DNA of 33,960 bases from an uncultured Bacteroidales bacterium (lineage in GTDB: Bacteria > Bacteroidota > Bacteroidia > Bacteroidales > UBA932): NCBI GenBank assembly GCA_910585445.1, contig CAJUEK010000021.1:1-33960 (forward strand), in the 5' to 3' direction. Shown here piece by piece: positions 1 through 6,196 of this stretch (position 1 is the stretch's first letter; every line of letters starts with the position of its first letter). A program made the position numbers and the translations under genes. Below the pieces are notes generated by a model that was not told the DNA's origin, made no database searches, and saw only the letters and a program-made list of their open reading frames with translations.

Positions 1-55
1 GTTTTGATTGCATAAAAGTTTACGGTTTGTGGTAAACTTTTTTCAGGACGGGACA
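1..55 (-). repeat. Inverted copy of transposase-like remnant (left copy)
   Basis: Read on the minus strand, these 55 bases match 10914-10967 on the plus strand with two mismatches and one extra A. The copy at 10914 falls at the start of a short ORF; here the extra A shifts the frame, so nothing is coded. Similarity stops at base 55 on the inner side, and the left side runs off the window. It is probably the end of a degraded mobile element, but the family is not recognised. Confidence 0.55.
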
Positions 56-62
56 GTCAGAA

Positions 63-166
63 TGGAGCGCAAACAACTAATTATCAACACTTTGCCGATA
101 AACGATTCCCCTGTAACGGGGAATCGTAGTTCAGTATCTGTTTGACGACCAAACATTTACGCTCCA
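63..166. repeat. RAYT-associated palindromic element, copy A (104 bp)
   Basis: Two facing 49-bp half-units, 63-111 and 118-166, are separated by the 6-nt loop TGTAAC. Each half-unit starts TGGAGCG(C/T)AAA at its outer end and finishes ACGATTCCCC at the centre, giving a perfect 10-bp central stem (102-111 with 118-127). The middle of each half is poorly conserved. Copies B (1315-1420) and C (2454-2558) have the same size, ends and loop length. This copy lies 204 bp upstream of the transposase gene. The layout resembles a pair of inverted REP sequences (a BIME), which RAYT proteins are known to recognise. Confidence 0.8.
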
Positions 167-310
167 CGGCAAAATGTCCGCCACAATGGGACAAAAGAAG
201 AGCAGAATACATGGCAAATCACTGTAAACTTATTGAACTTTTATAAAAAATCACATAAAATTTTCATATAGAAACAGCCTTGCAAATACGTCAGACACAG
301 TTATTTCAAT

Positions 311-341
311 ATATCCGCGTAATTTTTCCTTACGCGGATAT
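311..341. repeat. Perfect 12-bp hairpin just upstream of the transposase gene
   Basis: ATATCCGCGTAA (311-322) is an exact inverted match to 330-341 with a 7-nt loop. It ends 29 bases before the start codon at 371, so it lies in the promoter or 5' leader of the RAYT gene. Its sequence is unrelated to the 105-bp elements. It could be an operator, a leader hairpin that limits translation, or a barrier to read-through from outside; the sequence does not decide between these. Confidence 0.6.
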
Positions 342-370
342 GACTTCCGATATTTGCAGAAAAACACATC

Positions 371-1324
371 ATGAAAAACGGAAACAGACGTTTTATTAAA
401 AATGAAGTAAACCATATCTATCAACGGGCAATCCATGGATTCAACATATTCTATTCGCAATATGACCGGCTGACATTTTACACAATATTCAGCCATTTTG
501 CCCGGAAGCGCAACATAAAAGTGCTGGGGCTATGCATCATGACGGATCATATACATGCCCTTGTGCAGACAGGCTCTAGAGATGAACTATCAGAATTCAT
601 ATCCTTATATTCCAGTTTATTCGCAAGATTCTACAACAATGACAAGGGATTTAAAGGGAAATTGTTTGAAAAGAGCTTTGGCAGTGCGCCTAAAATAGGT
701 GAAAAGAAGGTTCGTACTGCAATTGCATATCTGTTCAACAATCCTGTGGAAAAGCTCCTATGCCCAAAAGCTGAAGATTTCAGATGGAATTTCCTTGGCT
801 ATGCGACATCGGCACATCCGTTCTCTAAGAAATTGCAGATGAGCTGCTCATCATCATCCTTGCGCAAAGCTATAAAAATCGTCAAACGCAAAAGAAGCAG
901 CGACCAGTATCTTAATCACCAAACACTTAGACAGCTATTCAATAAATTAGATTTGAACGAGCAAGAGCAATTGACAGATTACATTATTGCCACTTATTCT
1001 CCTTTTGACTATGATTTGCTAATTCGTTATTTTGGGAATTATGATAAAATGCTGATTGCCATAAATGCAAACACCGGCAGCGAGTATGAAATCCGTGAAG
1101 AGTATATTCCAAATTCAGACACATCCTATAAGGACATCGCAGATTATCTGACAGAAAGATTCAACATCGGCCCACAGTCAATTGCAAGTTTATCGGATGC
1201 TTTTAAAAGTGATTTGCACCATCTGCTTTTAAGTCACACTCATGCGACATCAAGGCAGATATGCAAATACCTTCGCATAAAAGCCGCTGTTCCGAAATCT
1301 CCACCAGACAAGAATGGAGTGTAA
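371..1324 (+). CDS. REP-associated tyrosine transposase (RAYT, Y1/HUH family)
   Basis: A 317-residue single-strand-DNA transposase of the IS200-like Y1 superfamily. The HUH metal-binding motif is seen as DHIHAL (His60, His62), and the likely catalytic tyrosine is Tyr120 in YLFNNPV, the usual motif of this family. About 190 residues follow the catalytic domain, ending in a helix-turn-helix-like stretch (ATSRQICKYLRI), which is longer than IS200 TnpA and typical of RAYTs. Known RAYTs cut and join REP hairpins rather than moving their own gene. The gene lies between palindromic elements A and B, and its last codons (Gly-Val-stop) are formed by the outer arm of element B. The ATG at 371 was chosen because MKNGNRRF leads directly into the conserved beta strand; no clear Shine-Dalgarno is present. 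Confidence 0.85.
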   Translation: MKNGNRRFIKNEVNHIYQRAIHGFNIFYSQYDRLTFYTIFSHFARKRNIKVLGLCIMTDHIHALVQTGSRDELSEFISLYSSLFARFYNNDKGFKGKLFEKSFGSAPKIGEKKVRTAIAYLFNNPVEKLLCPKAEDFRWNFLGYATSAHPFSKKLQMSCSSSSLRKAIKIVKRKRSSDQYLNHQTLRQLFNKLDLNEQEQLTDYIIATYSPFDYDLLIRYFGNYDKMLIAINANTGSEYEIREEYIPNSDTSYKDIADYLTERFNIGPQSIASLSDAFKSDLHHLLLSHTHATSRQICKYLRIKAAVPKSPPDKNGV

Positions 1325-1420
1325 ATGCCTGACGGATAGTCATTTGCTGATAAACGATTCCCCGATTACGGGGAATCGTTTATCAGCATCTCATTGACAA
1401 TCAAACCATTAAACGCTACA
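1315..1420. repeat. RAYT-associated palindromic element, copy B (106 bp)
   Basis: Half-units 1315-1363 and 1370-1420 face each other across the loop GATTAC. The central stem is a perfect 18 bp (1346-1363 with 1370-1387), the best preserved of the three copies. The outer arms are TGGAGTGTAAATG on the left and, read inward from the right, TGTAGCGTTTAATG. The left arm contains the stop codon of the transposase gene (1322-1324). The hairpin has no T-run on either side, so a role as an ordinary intrinsic terminator is less likely than a role as transposase substrate. Confidence 0.85.
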
Positions 1421-1814
1421 GATAAACATATCATGCAAAGCAGACAAGGAGAAATTGAGCCGCGAAGAGAAACCGAACGAGGGAACAGAACAAGGTACGT
1501 AAAAAGGATGGGAACGATGGAAGCAAAAAGGAATGGAAACAGGACGGGAGAGGAGTATGGAAAACTGGAAGAAACTTCCATATGAATATATCAAGATACA
1601 CTATTAATTCGATCACCGCAGCTGGAACATACGGCCTACGACTGCTATAGTCCAAGCGCTGCCGACTGTTCAGGGCAAGGGATGTCCACGCACTTGACTT
1701 GTTGCCCGCTTATCAGCTGAAATGTCCATATGAAACTTTTTTCATAGAAATCTATTGTCCCTAATGTACAGACGACCGAAAGAGAGCCAAACGGTACGGT
1801 AACCGGGAAGGCCC
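1421..1814. other. Intergenic stretch with a purine-rich tract
   Basis: No convincing gene. Bases 1441-1570 on the plus strand are about 80% purine by hand count, rich in GGAA and GGGA words, and change to mixed composition after about 1575. A 63-codon ORF (1394-1585) crosses the tract, but its product is low-complexity and basic and it starts inside element B, so it is not called. No repeat or regulatory motif was recognised in the rest. Confidence 0.5.
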
Positions 1815-1880
1815 AAAAACAAAAGAGGGCGACACGTATCTTTGCCGATGGTTTTCATGGACAAGACGGGTGTCACCCTC
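1815..1880 (-). terminator. Terminator of the nitroreductase gene
   Basis: On the minus strand an 11-bp stem with one mismatch (1870-1880 with 1825-1835) is followed at once by a T-rich run (TTTTGTTTTT, 1824-1815). It starts 19 bases past the nitroreductase stop codon. The loop is long, 34 nt, which lowers confidence. Confidence 0.55.
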
Positions 1881-1898
1881 AGGTTAATCAGTCAAAAG

Positions 1899-2432
1899 TC
1901 AATAAGCGTTCCAGGAGGAGACTTCCTCAAGGGGCTTGCGGACTTTGGCGCGTGTCGGGGCATCGGGATGGCCGAGTGAGATTATCAGCGGGATGCGTTT
2001 GCCGCGCGGCACACCGAGCAGGCGGGCTATGCGCTTCTCATCGAACCAGCCCATGATGCATGTGCCGAGTCCGAGGTCTGCGGCCTGCAGGCAGAAATGC
2101 TCAACCGCGATTCCCAGGTCAAGCATGCAGTAGTCCTTCTTCTTCAGAAGGCTGCCTATACGCGCGGAGAAATTCATCTTCTCAAGCACGACTGCAATCA
2201 TAACCGGCACCTGAACGGTGAATTTATTCATGCCAAGCCCGATAGCTGCCTCAGACATATCCATAAGCTTGCCCCTGTCGTCTATCACGACGAATTTCCA
2301 CGGCTGGGAATTACAGGCAGACGGGGCCAGGCGGGCCGCCTCCAGACATTTGATTATATCATCTTTTGCGACAGGCTCCGGAGAATATTTCCGGTCGCTC
2401 TGCCTTTTCAGTATCAGTTCAGAAAAATCCAT
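1899..2432 (-). CDS. Nitroreductase family protein (FMN-dependent)
   Basis: A 177-residue flavoprotein of the NADH oxidase/nitroreductase fold. Family features are the N-terminal RQSDRKY (FMN phosphate contact), APSACNSQPWKFVV (residues about 36-49), the GLGTCIMGWFDE segment and a C-terminal ISLGHPD. Members use NAD(P)H to reduce nitro-aromatics, quinones or flavins; the real substrate cannot be told from sequence. Length is normal for the short, single-domain type common in Bacteroidales. The gene is alone on its strand: element C lies 22 bases upstream of its start and a hairpin with T-run lies just downstream. No clear promoter was found, and any promoter would have to lie in or beyond element C. 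Confidence 0.85.
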   Translation of the reverse strand: MDFSELILKRQSDRKYSPEPVAKDDIIKCLEAARLAPSACNSQPWKFVVIDDRGKLMDMSEAAIGLGMNKFTVQVPVMIAVVLEKMNFSARIGSLLKKKDYCMLDLGIAVEHFCLQAADLGLGTCIMGWFDEKRIARLLGVPRGKRIPLIISLGHPDAPTRAKVRKPLEEVSSWNAY

Positions 2433-2453
2433 TTCAGTATTCTTATTTTGCCG

Positions 2454-2558
2454 TGGAGCATAAACAACTGCATTTCAATCCTTTATGCATTACGCGATGC
2501 CCCAAGACAGGGGAATCGTTTATTCATATAACATTAATACACAGTGGGTTACGCTCCA
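2454..2558. repeat. RAYT-associated palindromic element, copy C (105 bp)
   Basis: Half-units 2454-2503 and 2510-2558 face each other across the loop AAGACA. The central 9-bp stem has one mismatch (CGATGCCCC against GGGGAATCG). The outer arms are GTGGAGCATAAAC and, read inward from the right, GTGGAGCGTAACC. The left flank TTTTGCCGTGGAGC also matches the right flank of copy A in inverted orientation, and AATTATCAACA occurs both inside copy A and just outside copy C. The copy lies between the nitroreductase and acyl-CoA ligase genes, about 1.1 kb from the transposase gene. Confidence 0.75.
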
Positions 2559-2720
2559 CAAAATTATCAACATAACAAAGCACCGCCCAAAACAACGCCG
2601 CAAAGCACCTCCCGGGCTTGTCCAAATTTTAGGGACACCAAATCCAGGCCGGCGACAAGACAGTTCATGCCGTCCCGGGATTGTCCAAGTCCCCGTGCCA
2701 ACCAACCGGCTGAAGCAACG

Positions 2721-4625
2721 CTAAGCAAGCGAAGCCATGTTCATCGGGTTCACGATATTCTTTCCCTGAGGAGTATATGCGAACTCCATATTGGCCTTAT
2801 ATGCCTCCTCAACTCTTCCGCGCACGACTTTCATCGAGCTGTTCAGGAAATGGTTTTGCTCAGTCCAAGGCTCAGGAAGCACACAGATTGCAGCAGGAAG
2901 CCATCTCTCCGGGAATGCACCGGAATTGCGTCCTCCCTTGCGGTATGAATTGACCTCCTCCTGGATTTTGCAGAGCATCTTTTCGCGTGCCGCATCAGTC
3001 TCAGGGTCAAGTCCGTTCTCACGTGCCCACGACTTGAGAGCCTCTTTGTTCGGAGTCACCAGGGCGATTGTGTAAGGGTCCTGGCTGTTGTGCAGAAGTG
3101 CACCGTCAATATAGCGCGAGTTCTCCACAAGGGATTCCTCAATGCTCTCCGGAGAATATTTCTCACCGTCAGACGCAATCAGGAGCGACTTGAACCGGCC
3201 CACCACATAGAGCATCTCGGCATCACGCATATATCCCATGTCACCGGTATGCAGCCAGCCGTCAACTATGGTGTCAGCAGTTGACTTAGGATTCTTCCAG
3301 TATCCGGCCATCACATTCTCTCCCTTTATGCAGATTTCTCCCTTCACGCCATAAGGCTGCTCAACTCCGTCCGCATCAAGAATTTTTATCTCCATCGGAG
3401 ACACTACCTTTCCGGAAGAGCCGAGGATATGCCTTGCAGGAGCATTGGCAGAAATGATAGGAGTGGCCTCTGACAGGCCGTAGCCCTGATACATAGGAAT
3501 GCCTACGGCGTACCAGTACCTCTGAAGGTCAATGTCAAGCAGGGCGCCGCCTCCTACAAAGAACCTCATCTGTCCGCCGAGTCCCTCACGGACTTTCTTG
3601 AATATCACCTTGTCGAAAATCCACATCAGAGGGCGTCTCCAGCAATCTGCCAGACCGCCCTTGTTGTAGCCTTCCTTATTGTACTTTATTGCATTGTCCA
3701 GAGCGAAATTGTAGAGTTTCTCCACGACCGGACCGCTTTTCTTTATCGTTGCCTCGATGTTTTTCTTGAAGCTCTTGGCAAGAGTCGGAACGGAAAGCAT
3801 AACGGTCGGCTTAAGCTCCTTTATGCTTGACGGGATGTTGCGCAAAGCCTCTTTGCCGGATTTTCCGGAAGGCACCGTACCGATTGAAGCACCATATGAC
3901 ATCATGGTATAGAAACCTGCCACATGGGCGAAGCAGTGGTCGAGAGGAAGGATGATGAGCATCCTGTCCTGCGGAGTTACGCCGATTACCGACTGTGCCT
4001 GCTCCACATTGGCGGTATAGTTCCTGTGCGTGAGGAGTATGCCCTTAGGGTCGGCCGTAGTGCCTGAAGTATAGCTGATGTTGGCATAGTCATACGGACC
4101 TATGGACTTGAATCTCTGCACGAAAAGCTCACGGTTGCGGTCAAGGAAGTCATCGCCCATCTTCATCACGTCACCGATATAGATTTCATTCTCCCTCATG
4201 TCTGGAATCTCATCGAACACGATTACCTTCTCGACAAGCGGACATTCCGGAAGAATCTTGCGGATTTTCGGAAGCTGGAACTTGGAGGTCACTACATATT
4301 TGGAATCCGAATGCCTGATGCGGAAAACAAGGTCATTTGCCTCCTCCAGCTTGATGGAAAGCGGCACATTGACAGCTCCAGCATAGAGAACGCCAAGCTC
4401 TCCGATGACCCAGAGATTGCGTCCCTCGCTCAGATAGGACACCTTCTCCCCTTTCTGCACACCGAGCGCCATAAGCCCGGCACCTATTCTGTAAGCCTGC
4501 CTGAGCGTCTCGCTGTAAGTTGTCGGCTCCCATACGTCACCAACCTTCTCCCACAGGAACGTGTTGTCCGAAAACTCCGCCACATATTTCTCGACGAAGT
4601 CTATTATTGTAGTTCTCTCTGTCAT
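2721..4625 (-). CDS. AMP-forming long-chain acyl-CoA synthetase-like ligase
   Basis: A 634-residue ANL-superfamily enzyme that would activate fatty acids to acyl-AMP and then acyl-CoA. The adenylate-binding P-loop is seen as YTSGTTADPKG (residues about 188-198), followed by LPLDHCFAHVAG, the GYGLSEATP motif, GWLHTGDMGY and the hinge-region GRFKSLLIASDGEKYSP. The SDGEKYSPE form and the overall length fit the FadD15/bubblegum-like long-chain group common in Bacteroidetes better than acetyl-CoA synthetase. No signal peptide. The deoxynucleoside kinase gene lies 73 bases upstream on the same strand, so the two may share a transcript. No clear terminator was found after the gene. Chain-length preference cannot be predicted. 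Confidence 0.88.
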   Translation of the reverse strand: MTERTTIIDFVEKYVAEFSDNTFLWEKVGDVWEPTTYSETLRQAYRIGAGLMALGVQKGEKVSYLSEGRNLWVIGELGVLYAGAVNVPLSIKLEEANDLVFRIRHSDSKYVVTSKFQLPKIRKILPECPLVEKVIVFDEIPDMRENEIYIGDVMKMGDDFLDRNRELFVQRFKSIGPYDYANISYTSGTTADPKGILLTHRNYTANVEQAQSVIGVTPQDRMLIILPLDHCFAHVAGFYTMMSYGASIGTVPSGKSGKEALRNIPSSIKELKPTVMLSVPTLAKSFKKNIEATIKKSGPVVEKLYNFALDNAIKYNKEGYNKGGLADCWRRPLMWIFDKVIFKKVREGLGGQMRFFVGGGALLDIDLQRYWYAVGIPMYQGYGLSEATPIISANAPARHILGSSGKVVSPMEIKILDADGVEQPYGVKGEICIKGENVMAGYWKNPKSTADTIVDGWLHTGDMGYMRDAEMLYVVGRFKSLLIASDGEKYSPESIEESLVENSRYIDGALLHNSQDPYTIALVTPNKEALKSWARENGLDPETDAAREKMLCKIQEEVNSYRKGGRNSGAFPERWLPAAICVLPEPWTEQNHFLNSSMKVVRGRVEEAYKANMEFAYTPQGKNIVNPMNMASLA

Positions 4626-4653
4626 AATGCTATAATTATACGGTTAATACGAA

Positions 4654-4692
4654 TTTGCGGCCGGGACTCCTCCAAGAAACCCCTGCCGCAAA
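4654..4692 (-). other. Inverted repeat between kinase and acyl-CoA ligase genes
   Basis: TTTGCGGC (4654-4661) pairs exactly with 4685-4692 across a 23-nt loop. It fills most of the 73-bp gap between the two minus-strand genes. There is no T-run after it on the minus strand, so it may be a weak terminator, a processing site or chance. Confidence 0.3.
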
Positions 4693-4698
4693 ATATCA

Positions 4699-5319
4699 TT
4701 ATTCGTTTTTGAAAAGTCCGAAAAGCTCGGCATCAATCCTGTCCGTCACCTCCCTGAAATCCTCAGGACGGTTCTCGAATTTGATGCGGTCCACGTCAAG
4801 TACAAGAAGCTTGTGCTCATAGCCGCCTATCCAGTTCTCATAACGCTCGTTAAGACCTGTTATATAGTCGATGCGGATGCTCTTCTCATACTCACGGCCA
4901 CGCTTCTGAATCTGGCTCACGAGATTAGGGATGGACGAACGCAGATAAATCAGGAGGTCAGGCGGATTCACGAGCGACATCATCAGGTCAAAGAGGTCGG
5001 AATAATTCTCGAAATCCCTCGTGCTCATAAGTCCCATGCCGTGAAGATTCGGAGCGAAGATGCGCGCGTCCTCATATATGGTCCTGTCCTGGATTATCAC
5101 ATCGTCGCATTTTGAAATGTCAACAACGTCCTTGAAACGCTTGTTAAGAAAATACACCTGAAGGTTGAACGACCACCTTTCCATGTCCTCATAAAAATCT
5201 GCGAGGTATGGGTTATAGTCAACGGACTCGAATCTCGGAGTCCAGCCGTAATGTGCGGCGAGCATCTTGGTAAGTGTAGTCTTTCCGCTGCCGATATTAC
5301 CTGCAATCGCAATATGCAT
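4699..5319 (-). CDS. Deoxynucleoside kinase
   Basis: A 206-residue deoxynucleoside kinase (dCK/dGK/dAK-like) that phosphorylates salvaged deoxynucleosides. The P-loop is GNIGSGKTT (residues 7-15), the catalytic DRT motif is at 78-80, and an arginine-rich lid (QKRGREYEKSIR) follows; residues WSFNLQVYFLNKRF match the substrate-side helix of the family. A longer frame exists up to 5412, but the added 31 residues are not family-like, and the ATG at 5319 places MHIAIAGNIGSG at the normal N-terminus and gives the usual length. The gene is upstream of the acyl-CoA ligase and diverges from the hydrolase gene at 5451. Which base is preferred cannot be told. Confidence 0.85.
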   Translation of the reverse strand: MHIAIAGNIGSGKTTLTKMLAAHYGWTPRFESVDYNPYLADFYEDMERWSFNLQVYFLNKRFKDVVDISKCDDVIIQDRTIYEDARIFAPNLHGMGLMSTRDFENYSDLFDLMMSLVNPPDLLIYLRSSIPNLVSQIQKRGREYEKSIRIDYITGLNERYENWIGGYEHKLLVLDVDRIKFENRPEDFREVTDRIDAELFGLFKNE

Positions 5320-5348
5320 GATATTCTTTCGTTTTCGGATGCCGTCCG

Positions 5349-5362
5349 TTCCCGGCCGGGAA
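5349..5362. promoter_or_regulatory. 14-bp perfect palindrome in the kinase leader
   Basis: TTCCCGGCCGGGAA is a perfect, gapless palindrome 30 bases upstream of the kinase start codon. The position would suit an operator, but no regulator is known from the window and a GC-rich palindrome of this size can arise by chance. Confidence 0.25.
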
Positions 5363-5421
5363 TTTCGCGGCGGCTTCTCAGTTTCACAATAATTATTTAG
5401 CAAAAATAACAAACCTTTTTT

Positions 5422-5429
5422 TATTTTTG
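5422..5429 (+). promoter_or_regulatory. Possible -7 box upstream of the MBL-uvrA-kinase operon
   Basis: TATTTTTG matches the Bacteroidetes -7 consensus TAnnTTTG and lies 21 bases before the start codon at 5451. The best upstream box, TTTA, is 22 bases away, which is loose. The region is very AT-rich, so chance matches are likely. Confidence 0.3.
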
Positions 5430-5450
5430 TGTCTCTAAATGATTTTTTGA

Positions 5451-6140
5451 ATGATACACATAGAATATTTTACATTCAACGCCTTTCAGGAACGATGCAG
5501 CATAGCATGGGACGAAAACGGTTCATGCGCAATCTTTGACCCGGGAGCGGAGTCGGAACAGGAACTTGCCTCCGTAACCGGTTTCATAAAGGACAAAGGC
5601 CTGTCCCCAAAATGCATAATGCTCACCCACGCGCATTTTGACCATATCTACGGGATGTCACGCCTCTGCAAAGAATACGGCATACCGGTATATATGCACG
5701 AAAAGGAAATGTTCACCCTTACCTCGTCAAACGGACAGCTCTGCAAGGCATTCGGACTTCCCGTGCCCCAGGAATATCCTTTCTGCGGCACCCAAGACGG
5801 CACCATGGCACGCTTCATATCGGAAGGCGACACGATAGATGTCGGCGACCTGCATTTTGAAGTAATTGAGACCCACGGGCATACACCCGGAGGAGTTTGC
5901 TATCTGGAGCGCAGCGAAAAGGTCCTCATAAGCGGCGACACGCTTTTTGCAGGAAGCATCGGCCGCACCGACCATCCGGGCGGAGACTATGACGCTCTCA
6001 TGCAAGGGATTTTCATAAAGCTGATGGTCCTGGACGGGGACATAACAGTGATACCGGGCCACGGGCCGTGCACCACAATAGCAGACGAGCGCACAAAAAA
6101 TCCGTTCCTGATGCCTTTCAACGAGCCTTACGAGGAATAA
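5451..6140 (+). CDS. MBL-fold metallo-hydrolase (glyoxalase II-like)
   Basis: A 229-residue metallo-beta-lactamase-fold hydrolase. The metal-binding motif THAHFDH is at about residues 59-65, followed by the further ligands in HGHTPGG, SGDTLF and PGHGP, so both zinc sites look complete. Size and motif spacing fit the small GloB-like group, which hydrolyses thioesters such as S-lactoylglutathione or related compounds; Bacteroidales generally lack glutathione, so the natural substrate is uncertain. No signal peptide is visible. It is the first gene of a plus-strand run: uvrA starts 56 bases later and a nucleoside kinase follows 35 bases after that. Confidence 0.85.
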   Translation: MIHIEYFTFNAFQERCSIAWDENGSCAIFDPGAESEQELASVTGFIKDKGLSPKCIMLTHAHFDHIYGMSRLCKEYGIPVYMHEKEMFTLTSSNGQLCKAFGLPVPQEYPFCGTQDGTMARFISEGDTIDVGDLHFEVIETHGHTPGGVCYLERSEKVLISGDTLFAGSIGRTDHPGGDYDALMQGIFIKLMVLDGDITVIPGHGPCTTIADERTKNPFLMPFNEPYEE

Positions 6141-6196
6141 CAGCGGAAATCGCCAAACCGGAGACACACCGGCCGGAGCAGACCAAAAGCAGATAA

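Noticed and set aside
1394..1585. 63-codon plus-strand ORF in the purine-rich tract
   Set aside because: Starts near the outer part of element B, encodes low-complexity basic sequence with no domain, and follows directly from the base bias.
2609..2688. Imperfect direct repeat (CCCGGGCTTGTCCAA and CCCGGGATTGTCCAA) as attachment or insertion site
   Set aside because: Only two short copies, no integrase or element between them; probably chance or an old duplication.
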